Shown in pieces: positions 1 through 12,621 of a DNA stretch of 64,000 nt. The stretch spans positions 67,881 to 131,880 of the forward strand of contig JADJLO010000035.1 in the NCBI GenBank assembly GCA_016710075.1, read 5' to 3'. This DNA is from Acidobacteriota bacterium. GTDB lineage: Bacteria > Acidobacteriota > Blastocatellia > RBC074. The position numbers and the translations under genes were made by a program. Under the pieces are notes generated by a model. The model saw only the letters and a list, made by a program, of their open reading frames with translations, did no database searches and was not told the origin of the DNA. How positions within the stretch are numbered: the stretch's first letter is position 1; each line of letters opens with the position of its first letter.

Positions 1-2
1 AA

Positions 3-374
3 AGCCTGCCGCGATTGAAAGTCCTGTATGTGCTGCAGACTGCGCCTCTGATCACAGCCGGCAGAAATACGTTCATCAACGATCTGATCGATCTTGCCGG
101 TGGAATATCCATCTCTGGTGCAGAGACTGCGGATTACCCGCAATTTTCCCGAGAAACGGTCATTTCGAGGGCTCCAGAAGTGATCATCGCTCCCGCATCG
201 CACGGCGCCGGAGTTGTCAGTCAGGATGATTTGAGACGGGATTTCGCAACAACGCCGGCCGTCAAGTTCAACAGGATAGTCCGGGTCAACCCTGACTGGG
301 TCGATCGTCCGGGTCCGCGAATCATTGAAGGATTGGAGCAGATGGCCCAGGGTCTGCATCCAAATAGCCAATGA
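3..374 (+). CDS. btuF: Corrinoid ABC transporter substrate-binding protein, C-terminal part (BtuF-like)
   Basis: The reading frame is open to the left edge of the window, so the 5' end is missing; the first TTG at 15 is not a real start. About 123 residues remain. They match the C-terminal lobe of periplasmic cobalamin/siderophore-binding proteins: a stretch with NTFINDLIDLAGGI, then SRETVISRAPEVIIAP, a pattern typical of BtuF-like proteins. The expected role is to capture corrinoid in the periplasm and deliver it to the permease. The stop overlaps the next start (ATGA at 371-374), which indicates translational coupling to the permease gene. Assignment to B12 rather than haem or ferric siderophore rests on the BtuB-like receptor and DUF4430 protein downstream, so it is partly inference. 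Confidence 0.75.
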   Translation, partial: SLPRLKVLYVLQTAPLITAGRNTFINDLIDLAGGISISGAETADYPQFSRETVISRAPEVIIAPASHGAGVVSQDDLRRDFATTPAVKFNRIVRVNPDWVDRPGPRIIEGLEQMAQGLHPNSQ

Positions 375-1442
375 AAACAGAGACTTTGAGCGGGCATAAT
401 CGGGATATTGAGCAGTTCGATGTGGCGACCGGCTATCTCAAAAGGAGCCGGGCATTGACCGTCCTTGCGGCTGCTCTGCCTGCTGCTCGTCGCGGCATCC
501 CTCATCGCGCTGGCAATCGGCAGCGAGAGCATCCCGGCAGGCGGGATCATGACGGCAATCCTTGCAAAACTTTCAGGCTCGCGCACGGATCTGACGCGCG
601 AACAGGAAGTGATCATCTTCAGTCTGAGACTGCCTCGCATTGCGCTGGCCATCGGCGTGGGAGCGGCGCTGGCAATGGCTGGAGCCGCATTCCAGGCCCT
701 GCTGAGAAACCCTCTGGCCGATCCATACATTCTGGGAGTATCGGGCGGCGCTGCGCTGGGCACGATTCTCGCGATCATCTTCGCTTCAAGCCTTTCATTC
801 GGCCGCCCGCTGTTCGGTTTTGTGGGAGCGGGAGTGGCGACACTGCTCGTTTATGCAATGGGGCGCCGCAGCGAGGATCCGTCAAAACTGGTGCTTGCCG
901 GGATCATCGTCTCGACGTTCCTCTCGTCGATAATCGTTCTGCTGACGGCGCTGGCCGACATCACAGGCCTGCGAAACATACCCATGTGGCTGCTGGGAGA
1001 TCTGTCGAGCGGAACCGGCGAGGGATTGCTCTACATCTTCGCGGCTGTATCGATCAGCGTTGTGGTGCTCATGACGCAGGCGCGATCACTCAACCTCATG
1101 ATGATTGGCGAGCGCGATGCTTTTTCACTCGGCGTCGACACATCGCGTGTCCGATGGATTACTTTTCTGACCGCTTCTCTGCTGACGGGGGCTGCGGTCT
1201 CGGCCGGCGGAGCGATCGGATATGTCGGGCTGGTCGTCCCGCATCTGATCAGGCTCTCTTCAGGCACTGACAATCGTCTGGTCATACCTGCAAGCGCGCT
1301 TGCCGGCGCGTTGCTTGTCATGCTCTCGGACACCATTGCGCGCACGGTGCTGGCTCCACGCGAACTGCCGGCAGGCGCCATTACTGCGCTCATCGGCGCT
1401 CCGGTTTTTATCTACCTGCTGCTGAGAAGCAGATTGAGTTAA
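371..1442 (+). CDS. btuC: Corrinoid ABC transporter permease, FecCD family (BtuC-like), frameshifted near its start
   Basis: This is a polytopic permease of the FecCD/BtuC family, about 356 residues after repair. Family hallmarks include RLPRIALAIGVGAALAMAG, the segment NPLADPYILGVSGGAALG, and the C-terminal stretch GYVGLVVPHLIR, which contacts the ATPase. The natural start is the ATG at 371, overlapping the btuF stop. That frame gives a plausible N-terminus (MKTETLSGHNRD...) but loses the family match near 461-465, where the next frame takes over with hydrophobic helix 1 (LLCLLLVAASLIALAIG). In-frame stops upstream of 465 rule out a simple longer gene in the second frame. One extra base near 461-465 explains this. 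I read it as a consensus error rather than a pseudogene because the rest is intact. Confidence 0.85.
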
Positions 1443-1446
1443 TTAG

Positions 1447-2241
1447 ATGCTGCTCGAATTTCGCGACATCCATTTCCGATTCTCGAATAAAAGCCTGAAA
1501 GACGTAATTGATGGCTTCTCGATGGAGGTGCGCGCCGGCGAGGTCGTAACAATCATAGGCCCGAATGGCGCCGGCAAATCGAGCCTTCTCGCCATTGCCC
1601 ACGGAGCGCTCAAACCACAGAAAGGCGCTGTGCTTTTTGAGGGCAGGCCTGTCGCCGGGATGTCACGCCGCGAGATTGCCGGACACATGGCTCTGGTTTC
1701 GCAGGCTTCTGATGTCAGGTTTCCGCTGACCGCGCTCGAATACGTCCTCACCGGAAGATTTGCGCATGCCGGCGCTCTGGGATTCGATTCTCCTGTCGAT
1801 GTCGAAACCTCCATGCGGGCGCTGGTTGAAACCGATGCGGCTCAGTTTGCTCAGCGACCGTTCAACGAGCTCTCAAGCGGTGAGCGACAGCGCGTCGTCC
1901 TGGCGAGAGCTCTTGCGCAGGAACCACGCCTGCTGCTGCTCGATGAACCCACGGCAAACGCCGACTTGTCCCATCAGATATCACTGCTCTCTCTGGTTAA
2001 AAAGCTGACCCGGGAGAGGAACCTCGGTGCCATTGTCGTTACTCACGAGATAAATCTCGCTTCAGAATTCGGAGACCGCGTGGCATTGATGAAAGACGGC
2101 AGATTGCTTGCGTGCGGCGATCCTCAGGATGCCCTGACCGACTCGCTGCTCAGCGGCCTGTTCCAGGCTCAACTTATCGTCGACCTGCACCCGCTGAGCG
2201 GCAAACCCCGGGTCTCATGGGCTGTCACATCAGATGTTTAA
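1447..2241 (+). CDS. btuD: Corrinoid/iron-type ABC transporter ATP-binding protein (BtuD-like)
   Basis: ATPase of 264 residues that powers the BtuC-like permease. Visible motifs are Walker A (GPNGAGKSS, about residues 38-46), the ABC signature LSSGERQRV, Walker B LLLLDEPT and the switch histidine in VVTHEINLA. Length and order are normal for the FecE/BtuD/HmuV group. It starts 4 nt after the permease stop, so the three genes form one operon. The C-terminal extension after the H-loop (about 60 residues) is usual for this family. Substrate specificity cannot be read from this subunit alone. It is the last gene before a 508-nt gap filled with repeats. Confidence 0.9.
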   Translation: MLLEFRDIHFRFSNKSLKDVIDGFSMEVRAGEVVTIIGPNGAGKSSLLAIAHGALKPQKGAVLFEGRPVAGMSRREIAGHMALVSQASDVRFPLTALEYVLTGRFAHAGALGFDSPVDVETSMRALVETDAAQFAQRPFNELSSGERQRVVLARALAQEPRLLLLDEPTANADLSHQISLLSLVKKLTRERNLGAIVVTHEINLASEFGDRVALMKDGRLLACGDPQDALTDSLLSGLFQAQLIVDLHPLSGKPRVSWAVTSDV

Positions 2242-2344
2242 AGGTCAAAGGTTATGAGGCTAATGGATTATGCGGTTTTCAGGTTTATCTTATCGCCAAG
2301 AACGCCGGGAAATAAACGGTGAAATTCAGTAATAGACTTAGCTG

Positions 2345-2586
2345 ATACTGTTGGCGAATTGAATTTATAGCCTGTTTCCGTGTTTCCCCGTTTTATTGAT
2401 ATTTTGGAATGGTCGAAATACGAGCGGGAGCGCAGGCGTCCCGCCTGCGTCAATTCGATTAACGCAAATCTGATATGAATGTGCAGATATTTCAATACAC
2501 GCAGGCGGGACGCCTGCGCTCCCGCTCGTATTTTGATTCTGTAATTTCTGACAATCTACCAAAGGATGAATTCGCCAACAGTATCC
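2345..2586. repeat. Nested inverted repeat holding a REP-A pair
   Basis: An outer inverted repeat (GATACTGTTGGCGAATT at 2345-2361 and its complement ending near 2586) encloses a REP-A pair. The left REP-A arm is 2419-2450 and the right arm 2498-2530, each carrying the core CGCAGGCGTCCCGCCTGCG, with about 47 nt between. The same core recurs near 14060, 46355, 47200 and 60715. It lies between btuD and the DUF4430 gene. No coding region or B12 riboswitch was recognised in the 2242-2749 gap. Confidence 0.85.
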
Positions 2587-2593
2587 TTAAATG

Positions 2594-2665
2594 ATGTTAC
2601 GCAAATAGTATTCCTGAATCGGTTTGACACGTTCTTTTTAAAGTAATTCAAACAGCCGGCGAAGC
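2594..2665. repeat. REP-F copy 1
   Basis: About 70 bp, starting ATGTTACGCAAATAGTATTC and ending in CAAACAGCCGGCGAAG. It is almost identical to 51459-51530, with only a few single-base differences. It sits directly downstream of the REP-A element and about 85 nt before the DUF4430 gene. No coding potential was seen. Confidence 0.8.
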
Positions 2666-2749
2666 AGGCTGTTTGATATTAGGCTGGGATTGAACATTTG
2701 AAGATAGGAGCTGAGCAGTTACTAAACTTTTTCAAATATCACTCTGGAA

Positions 2750-3124
2750 ATGAAAAAAATATTTTATTGGTTTACAATCTGTCTGTTATTTATTGGCTTA
2801 TCCGGCTTAAGCGCCTGCGCAACGCGCCCACCCGCAAGAACCCCGGCTGACGCTTCCGCCCCGACAAGAACTGAGAAGTCCGTCATTGTTTATGATGGCA
2901 GGGAAGGCAGAACCGCTCTCGATATTTTGAAGGAACGCGCCACGGTCCGCACCAAAACCAGCCCGCTGGGAGAACTGGTCGAAGAGATCAACGGCGCCAG
3001 GAACGGCAAGGGTTACTACCTGATTTTTTATGTCAACGGATCAATGGCCAGAACGGGAGCGGCGAATTACGTGACCAAAGACGGCGACAGGATCGAATGG
3101 AAACTGGTTGGCCCCGGAAAATAA
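2750..3124 (+). CDS. DUF4430 lipoprotein, putative corrinoid-binding partner of the BtuB-like receptor
   Basis: 124 residues. The N-terminus is a lipoprotein signal: MKK, a hydrophobic core, then LSAC with the lipidated cysteine at residue 23, followed by a Pro/Ala/Thr-rich linker. The rest matches the DUF4430 pattern: TALDILKERA, a central segment, then YYLIFYVNGSMARTG and the terminal KDGDRIEW. DUF4430 is the small domain shared with the C-terminal part of transcobalamin/intrinsic-factor-type proteins and with some bacterial surface proteins. Placement between the BtuFCD operon and a BtuB-like receptor supports a role in binding corrinoid at the outer membrane. Whether it faces the periplasm or the surface cannot be told. 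The stop lies 26 nt before the receptor start, so the two are probably cotranscribed. Confidence 0.75.
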   Translation: MKKIFYWFTICLLFIGLSGLSACATRPPARTPADASAPTRTEKSVIVYDGREGRTALDILKERATVRTKTSPLGELVEEINGARNGKGYYLIFYVNGSMARTGAANYVTKDGDRIEWKLVGPGK

Positions 3125-3150
3125 GCCCGGCCCGGTTTGAAAGGAATCAT

Positions 3151-5529
3151 ATGCATTTTGTGAGAAATCTTTTTTTGGCGTCTCTGGTCGTCGCATCGTC
3201 TCTGATCACCGGATATTCACAGGGGTCAACCGGGAGATTGAAGGGAATTGTCATCGACACGAAAGGAGCTCCTGTAGCCACTGCCCGCGTGGTGCTGTTT
3301 TATCAGGGGAAACTGGCGCTGAGAGAGGCGAGATGCAGCCGTTTTGGCGAGTTCAAGTTCGACAGCCTGCTGCCGGGCGATTATTCGATTGCCGTTCACT
3401 CTGACGGTTTGATTCAGCCCGGCGGAGCTCAGCCGCTGAGGATCACGGCGCTGCAGGAAGTCATGGTGGTCATTCCGCTGACGGTCGCCGCCATCGAGGA
3501 TTCGATGATCGTGTCGGCCACCCGCACGGATTCGAGGCTTGTCGACACGCCTTCGAGCGCATTCGTCATATCGGCGAACGATCTCATGCGATTGCAGCAG
3601 GTCAATGTATTCGACTCACTGCGCATGTCGCCGGGAGTGACCGTTATTCAAAGCGGCCGGCGCGGAGGAGTGACTTCCCTTTTCATCCGCGGCGGTGAAT
3701 CGGATTACACGAAGGTCATGATCGATGGGACGCCGATCAACGACGCCGGCGGATCCTACGACTTTTCCGATCTGACGACCGACAACGCATCGAGAGTGGA
3801 ACTGGTTCGCGGGGCGCAAAGCGCGATATACGGATCCGATGCGATGAGCGGAGTCCTGCAATTCATTACTCACCGCGGCATGAGCGGAACACCGGAACTG
3901 GAGTTGGCGGGCGAGGGCGGCAGCTTCGGCTTCAACCGCCAGTTCGCAAGGCTTTCAGGAGCCGGCGGTAAGCTGGATTACTCACTGAGCTTCACTCACC
4001 TGCGCACCAACGGCCGTGATCGCAACGACGATTATGTAAATCGCATCGGGACGGCCAACATCGGATACAACTTCAATCAGCGGACACAGCTTCGCATCAC
4101 AGCCCGGAACCTCAATTCCGCGCTTGGAGTCCCCGGCGCCACATCGAGGTTCTTCCCCGATCCCGACGAGCGAGCCAACCGCAGGCGCGTTGCAACAAGC
4201 GCCCGAATCGACGACCAGTCGACTCCACTCGTTCATCAGAGCCTGACTTTCACCTTCGCTGAAAGCAATTCGCTCAACTTCGATCCAGCCGCACAGGATT
4301 TGACAAAGCCCAATACTCCGGCCGATGCGGGCGTCGCATTCAACGACTTTTCTTCATTGTTCAATAATCACCAGCGCCGCCGCGGTCTGCGCTATCAGTC
4401 GGATGTGGTGGCGGGTAGAGGTCATCTCATTTCCGGCGGCATCGATTACGAAGAAGAGCGAGCCGTCTTCAATAACGGATTTACGGGCAGCGACCGCGTC
4501 GCAGCAGATCGCAGGAATGTCGGCTTGTTTTTGCAGGATCAAGCCTCTTATGGCCCGAGACTCTTCGTCACGGCCGGCATCAGGCTTGAAAAGAACACGG
4601 CCAGAGTCACGACGGATTTCAACAAGATAGTTCAAAACCTTGGATCCGCCGCCTACGATGGATCAGCGGGTTTCGGCACAGTGGTCGTGCCTAAAATTTC
4701 AGCGCTTTATGTTCTGCGCTTTTCAGGGTTGCAGAGCCGCAGAGGACCGACGCGAATCAAATTCAACTGGGGTCAGGGAATCAAGGCGCCGACGCTGCTC
4801 GAAGCCTTCAGTCCAAGCTCGTTTTTCCTCGGCAATCCGGCACTCAAACCTGAACGTGCAAGGAATTTCGATATTGGCTTCGAACAAATGCTCTGGCGCG
4901 ACACCATCCGCGTCGAGGGAGTTTATTTCGAGAATCGGTTCGAGGACCAGATCACATTCGTCGGCGAACCATCGACTGCAGGAGGCCCTGTCAGGCTTTC
5001 GGACGGCCGTTTAAGCAACTTCATCAACAACGATCGCGCCTATTCAAAAGGGTTCGAGCTGACAACCGCCTGGCATCCAGGCCGGAGGCTGCAAATCAAC
5101 GGCAGTTACACATTCGTCAAAACCAGGCTGACTGAGGCGGCTGACGTCATCGATTACAACACCCTGCTGCCTCTGCCGAACCGCGAAGTCGGTCTCTCGC
5201 TGCTGCGCAGACCCCGCCATTCGGGAACTTTCACCGCAAGCTGGATTGGCGATCGATTCGATCTCAACCTCATCGGCGTGTTTATGGGCAGTCGCCGCGA
5301 TGTTGATCCCGTCACCTTCAGCCGTTTCGATTCCCAGAACCGTCCGGTTTTGGCCGCCCGCTATTCGAAAGTCGATCTCGGCGGGAATTATCGAATGACT
5401 TCTCGCGTCAGCCTCTTCGCAAGAATCGAGAACCTCCTGAATCAGAACTACCAGGAGGTCCTTGGTTACCCGGCCTACAGGCTCAACTTCTCCGCCGGCC
5501 TGCGCCTGCGCATCGGCGGCGCCAGATAA
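3151..5529 (+). CDS. btuB: TonB-dependent outer-membrane receptor, BtuB-like
   Basis: About 792 residues. I chose the ATG at 3151 because it follows AAGGAA at a good distance and opens a signal peptide (MHFVRNLFLASLVVASSLI); an in-frame ATG at 3097 would overlap the upstream gene. Domains in order: signal peptide; a carboxypeptidase-regulatory-like domain (about 25-110: GRLKGIVIDTKGAPVATARV); the plug (about 120-250) with SLFIRGGESDYTKVMIDG and the VELVRGAQSAIYGSDAMSGV stretch typical of BtuB; then a 22-strand-type barrel. It probably imports corrinoids in a TonB-dependent way and feeds the BtuFCD system upstream. The extra N-terminal domain is common in Acidobacteriota and Bacteroidota but absent from enteric BtuB. 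The terminal residue is Arg rather than the usual aromatic one. Confidence 0.85.
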   Translation: MHFVRNLFLASLVVASSLITGYSQGSTGRLKGIVIDTKGAPVATARVVLFYQGKLALREARCSRFGEFKFDSLLPGDYSIAVHSDGLIQPGGAQPLRITALQEVMVVIPLTVAAIEDSMIVSATRTDSRLVDTPSSAFVISANDLMRLQQVNVFDSLRMSPGVTVIQSGRRGGVTSLFIRGGESDYTKVMIDGTPINDAGGSYDFSDLTTDNASRVELVRGAQSAIYGSDAMSGVLQFITHRGMSGTPELELAGEGGSFGFNRQFARLSGAGGKLDYSLSFTHLRTNGRDRNDDYVNRIGTANIGYNFNQRTQLRITARNLNSALGVPGATSRFFPDPDERANRRRVATSARIDDQSTPLVHQSLTFTFAESNSLNFDPAAQDLTKPNTPADAGVAFNDFSSLFNNHQRRRGLRYQSDVVAGRGHLISGGIDYEEERAVFNNGFTGSDRVAADRRNVGLFLQDQASYGPRLFVTAGIRLEKNTARVTTDFNKIVQNLGSAAYDGSAGFGTVVVPKISALYVLRFSGLQSRRGPTRIKFNWGQGIKAPTLLEAFSPSSFFLGNPALKPERARNFDIGFEQMLWRDTIRVEGVYFENRFEDQITFVGEPSTAGGPVRLSDGRLSNFINNDRAYSKGFELTTAWHPGRRLQINGSYTFVKTRLTEAADVIDYNTLLPLPNREVGLSLLRRPRHSGTFTASWIGDRFDLNLIGVFMGSRRDVDPVTFSRFDSQNRPVLAARYSKVDLGGNYRMTSRVSLFARIENLLNQNYQEVLGYPAYRLNFSAGLRLRIGGAR

Positions 5530-5650
5530 GTTTAAAACTCCAAACTTTTGCAGGGGTTCCGGCTGGGCCAGGCGGCCTGCGTGGGCTATCAAGAGCTCCG
5601 CCTGAAGGCGGAACTCCAAACTTATTTCGTCTGTTTCGTAATCTGTTCTT
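5530..5650. repeat. REP-B hairpin followed by a REP-C half-site
   Basis: Positions 5591-5618 hold a REP-B hairpin (core CTCCGCCTGAAGGCGGAA), directly followed at about 5622-5644 by a REP-C arm (TTTCGTCTGTTTCGTAATC). A short REP-D-like run (AGTTTAAAACTCCAAACTTT) lies at 5530-5548. The block separates two convergent genes and may also act in transcription termination, but no U-run-type terminator is seen. Confidence 0.65.
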
Positions 5651-5658
5651 TTCCTGTC

Positions 5659-6291
5659 TTATTTCTTCTCCCAGACTGAGCCATCATCGAAATGGACGCG
5701 TTTGATGCCGGTCGATTCCTGTTTGAGATGGGAGGGATCGTTGACCCCCGGACCGCAGACCGCTTCAAAGGATTTATCCTGATCCTTATCAACATTGACA
5801 ACCTTGCAGCGCGTTGCTCCGGGAGGCAGACTATGCTTGAGAGTTTTTCGGGCTCCGGGTTTGATCTCGACCCTGCTCGATACGTCATAACGAAGCACCA
5901 GTTTCTGATCCTCAAACCTCGGAAAAGCGAAATCCCAATCGACTGCCGATATTTTCAAGGCGGAATTATTCCTGATAACTACCTCTACAGTGTCGGCCTG
6001 ACTGAGAACCTTCACCTGCGACCTCAGCTTACCACGTGATTTGACCTCTTCGGTAATTGCTCCGCGTCTCCTGCCCGTCTGGCCTGAAGAAGTTCTTTCG
6101 GCATCCGTCCTGGGAAAATCAGGGTTGTCGGCAGTGAAAATCGAACTCTTGCGATCGAGCATTGGGTAGTAATCGGATGTGATTTTGAACTCGACAACTT
6201 CAACCGGGGGCTTGATCTGATCCTGAGAAAAGGCCGTCAGACAGATCACCAGCAAGGCGTCAAGAACGATTACGGTTCCCTTCAGTCTCAT
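5659..6291 (-). CDS. Secreted protein of unknown function, 210 residues
   Basis: I do not recognise a family. The ATG at 6291 is preferred over the one at 6318 because GGAGGGG lies just upstream and it opens a signal peptide (MRLKGTVIVLDALLVICLTAFSQ). The mature part is rich in beta-type sequence; the stretch SQADTVEVVIRNNSALKISA resembles an immunoglobulin-like sandwich. An Arg-rich patch (GQTGRRRGAITEEVKSRG) sits in the middle. The C-terminus ends FDDGSVWEKK, a motif that tends to close small secreted beta-domains. It is convergent with the BtuB-like gene and lies downstream of an Oar-like receptor on the same strand, with about 160 nt and a terminator between, so it is likely its own transcription unit. 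Confidence 0.6.
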   Translation of the reverse strand: MRLKGTVIVLDALLVICLTAFSQDQIKPPVEVVEFKITSDYYPMLDRKSSIFTADNPDFPRTDAERTSSGQTGRRRGAITEEVKSRGKLRSQVKVLSQADTVEVVIRNNSALKISAVDWDFAFPRFEDQKLVLRYDVSSRVEIKPGARKTLKHSLPPGATRCKVVNVDKDQDKSFEAVCGPGVNDPSHLKQESTGIKRVHFDDGSVWEKK

Positions 6292-6398
6292 GATTTCCCC
6301 TCCCTTGAGCAAGCTCACCGAGATAAACCGGATTCTCCCAATAAAATAACATTAACTCCCGTCAAAGCTGCAATTTCAACCTCTGCACGATGAAAAAA

Positions 6399-6428
6399 AC
6401 CCGCCCGGGAAAAAACTCCCGGGCGGGC
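6399..6428 (-). terminator. Rho-independent terminator of the first Oar-like receptor gene
   Basis: An 11-bp GC-rich stem (CCCGCCCGGGA at 6400-6410 with its complement at 6417-6427) and a 6-nt loop. On the minus strand it is followed by a run of T (the A-run 6393-6399). It lies about 25 nt downstream of the receptor stop at 6454. Confidence 0.9.
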
Positions 6429-6453
6429 GATAAAGGCCTTTGAGAGGCGTAAT

Positions 6454-10040
<3,587 letters not shown>

Positions 10041-10445
10041 TTTTTCCTTCCTTGTGTTTTGGAGTGAAGATCGCGTGGTCTTCACTGAGATATACATTCA
10101 ACTGTCGTTACTACAGGCAGTTCTTCAAAAAAATATCCCCTATATCTGAAATGACTTGTCTCTTCAATAGCTTATGAATTTGATGTCAAATCGAAAATAT
10201 CAGGCGTGTTTTCATCTCAGCAAAGCTCGACAGATCCGACTGAGGCGCTCCGGAAATAGATCCCCGAAAACCGGACATCTTTGTCAACTTCTTCTTCGTC
10301 GTAGATACTTCCTCGTCGGTGCACCCATTATCTAAATGGTCTTATCAGTAGTCAAGTAAAGATTGGCTGAAATTAATCCTTTGAGATATCATTTGGTTCA
10401 GGCGACAAACAGAGGTAGTGAGGCAGTGAAGGAGGGAACAGAACA
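10041..10445. other. Divergent intergenic region between the Oar-like receptor and Gfo/Idh/MocA genes
   Basis: 405 nt without a gene, AT-rich near the receptor side. On the minus strand a TTGACA (complement at 10184-10189) could be the -35 box of the receptor promoter, but no convincing -10 box lies at the right spacing. On the plus side, GGAGGG at about 10431 is the ribosome-binding site for the gene at 10446. No dispersed repeat of the families seen elsewhere was found. Confidence 0.4.
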
Positions 10446-11760
10446 ATGACGGGCAGAAGATCGCGCAGGGATTTCATCAAAGCGGCCGGAGCAGGCGCCG
10501 CCGCAATATCAGCTTTATCAGATGTGGGGAGAGTGAAAGCAGAATCGGCAGGATCGGCGACTTCCGGCCGGGTGCTGGGAGCCAATGATCGGATCAATAT
10601 CGGCTTCATCGGCTGCGGCGGACGGATGAAGAGTCATATAGGCTATATCGTCAAACGGGCAAAGGAGCAGGGCGATGTCCAGCCGGTTGCCATCTGCGAT
10701 ATCTACGACAAGCGCAAACGCGAAGCCCGCGAAATGACGGGGGTGGATGAAAAATCGGTCCATCACGACTTCCGCGAACTCTGTGAGCGCAAGGATATCG
10801 ATGCGGTATTTATCGCTTCACCAGACCACTGGCATCACGGGCACGCGATGGCGGCTCTCAAAGCCGGCAAGGATGTCTTTCTCGAAAAGCCGTTCACGTA
10901 CACGATCGAAGAAGCCCGCGAAATCGCGGCCTTCGTCAAATCGAGCAAACGCATCCTCCAGGTAGGCAGTCAGTACACCTCTTTCGACCATTTTCACAAG
11001 GCAAGAAAAGTAATCGAAGACGGGCTGATCGGCAGGATTGTCTGGGCGACTGCCGGTTATGGCCGCAATGCCAACAAAGAAGGCGGAGAATGGAACTATG
11101 ACATCGACGCCGGCGCAAGCTGACAGGAATATCGACTGGAAGGCCTTTCTCGGAAATGCTCCGAAGCTTCCATTCAGCGCCGAGCGATACTTCCGGTGGC
11201 GCAAATACTGGGACTATTCCGGAGGGATCGCAACTGACCTCTTCTATCACGCCCTTTCGCCGCTGGTCATGATCACCGGCAGGCAGTTCCCCGAACGGGT
11301 GACGGCAAGCGGCGGAATCTTCGTTCAGAAAGACCGCGAAGTGCCGGATACTTTTATGATGGGCGTCGATTATCAGAACTTCAACGTTCAGCTTTCATGC
11401 TCTGTCGCCAGCGGGGCGGCGCCACTGGTTGCGATCAACGGCACCGAGGGGCGCGTGATAATCGCCCGGAATGGCGAGGATTTCAGCCACAGCGCAATCG
11501 AAATCATCCCGGATCGCGAATATCTCAGGGAATTCAAGGCAAAAACCGGAGTGGAGAAGTTAATGGTCGAATGCCGGCCGAATCTCAGGGGATCATACCC
11601 TCACACCGACAATTTCATAGACTGTGTCCGCAGCAGGCAGGAACCGAACCTTGGAGCCGAACTCGGCTACAGAGTCATGGCTGCTATCCGCATGGGAGTC
11701 GATTCCTATCGACGCCGGACCACCATCAATTGGGATCCCAGACGCGAGAAGGCAAGTTGA
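10446..11760 (+). CDS. Tat-exported Gfo/Idh/MocA-family oxidoreductase (one frameshift)
   Basis: About 437 residues after repair. The ATG at 10446 follows GGAGGG. The N-terminus has a twin-arginine signal (GRRSRRDFIKAAGAGAAAIS). The Rossmann domain carries NIGFIGCGGR and AICDIYDKRKREA; the family motif EKPF follows (KAGKDVFLEKPFTY), and HWHHG is typical of the exported members. Such enzymes oxidise or epimerise sugars and cyclitols using a tightly held NAD(P), here presumably in the periplasm. The frame breaks near 11118-11124: after YDIDAGAS a single extra base hides the continuation DRNIDWKAFLGNAPK, a conserved family stretch. The second half is intact to the stop. Substrate unknown. Confidence 0.85.
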
Positions 11761-11879
11761 TACAGGATTTCGAAAAAATGGAATAAACAAAACAACCGAA
11801 AAAATTCAATGGATGGGAAAGCAAATTTCATTTGATTTATCGACTAACCGGGAAATCTCGAACCTTAACCGCCTGAATC

Positions 11880-11904
11880 TTTTCGTCTGTTTCGTAATCT
11901 TCTT
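11880..11904. repeat. REP-C half-site
   Basis: A single REP-C arm (TTTTCGTCTGTTTCGTAATC) immediately upstream of the esterase gene's ribosome-binding site (GGAGAG at about 11910). The left arm, if it existed, has decayed. The rest of the 11761-11922 gap shows nothing recognisable. Confidence 0.6.
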
Positions 11905-11922
11905 TTTCCGGAGAGATAACTA

Positions 11923-12609
11923 ATGCCCGAAATATTGGAACATCGGCTGATGCAGGAATTTCCCTGCTATTACGACCTGCACATACCGGACGGCGATGAG
12001 CCGAAACCGCTGATCATTGCGATGCATGGTTATGGCGGGGACAAGAAATCGATGATGAGAATGGCGAAGCGGATCAATGAGAACGATTATGTCATTGCAT
12101 CCGTTCAGGGCCCTCACCAGCATCTGGTTATGCCGACGAAGGACTCTCCGCAGTTGGGATATGGGTTCGGCTGGGTGACGAATTTCAAGTCTGAGGATTC
12201 GGTTGTGCTGCATCACCGGCTGGTACGGGAGATCATCGACGCGGCTGTCAGATCAGGCAGTGTCGACAGGAATCGCATCTTCCTGCTGGGATTTTCTCAG
12301 TCGGTTGGAATCAACTTCAGATTCGCATTCACGCATGGCGATCTGGTGCGCGGCGTCATCGGCATCTGCGGAGGGATTCCCGGCGACTGGGGAATCACGG
12401 ACAAATACCAGGCTGGAGCGGTTGACGTCCTTTACATTGCGACCGAGCGCGATGAATATTACACGCCGGTTCGGATGCGCCAGAACGCAGAGGAACTCAA
12501 GCTGCGAGCGCGTTCGGTCGAACTCGAGTTTTTCGATGCCGGCCACGAAGTTCCGAAAGAGTCTTATTCCCTGATCAACGAATGGCTGTCGCGGCATAAC
12601 GGCGGATAG
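11923..12609 (+). CDS. Alpha/beta-hydrolase, phospholipase/carboxylesterase type
   Basis: 228 residues, cytoplasmic (no signal peptide). The fold elements are in order: the oxyanion-side segment LIIAMHGYGGDKKSM (about 36-50), the nucleophile elbow LLGFSQSVG (Ser about residue 128), an aspartate in YIATERDEYYTP, and the histidine in FDAGHEVP near the C-terminus. This matches the small esterase family that includes carboxylesterase EstB-type proteins and YpfH. The expected reaction is hydrolysis of short acyl esters; the natural substrate is unknown. The downstream gene begins 12 nt after its stop and dapD follows closely, so this may be the first gene of a three-gene unit ending in dapD. Confidence 0.8.
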   Translation: MPEILEHRLMQEFPCYYDLHIPDGDEPKPLIIAMHGYGGDKKSMMRMAKRINENDYVIASVQGPHQHLVMPTKDSPQLGYGFGWVTNFKSEDSVVLHHRLVREIIDAAVRSGSVDRNRIFLLGFSQSVGINFRFAFTHGDLVRGVIGICGGIPGDWGITDKYQAGAVDVLYIATERDEYYTPVRMRQNAEELKLRARSVELEFFDAGHEVPKESYSLINEWLSRHNGG

Positions 12610-12621
12610 ACTTAAAACCTT

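Noticed and set aside
371..1270. Long frame 371-1270 read to its own end as a separate protein
   Set aside because: Only its first 30 codons look real. After about 461 it is the shadow of the permease; its product is Arg/His-rich with no family.
2242..2749. Cobalamin riboswitch upstream of the DUF4430 gene
   Set aside because: No B12-box-like segment or paired junction pattern was found; the gap is explained by repeats.
5044..5619. Antisense frame of 191 codons over the BtuB-like gene end
   Set aside because: No ribosome-binding site or family; it lies over a clear barrel-coding region.
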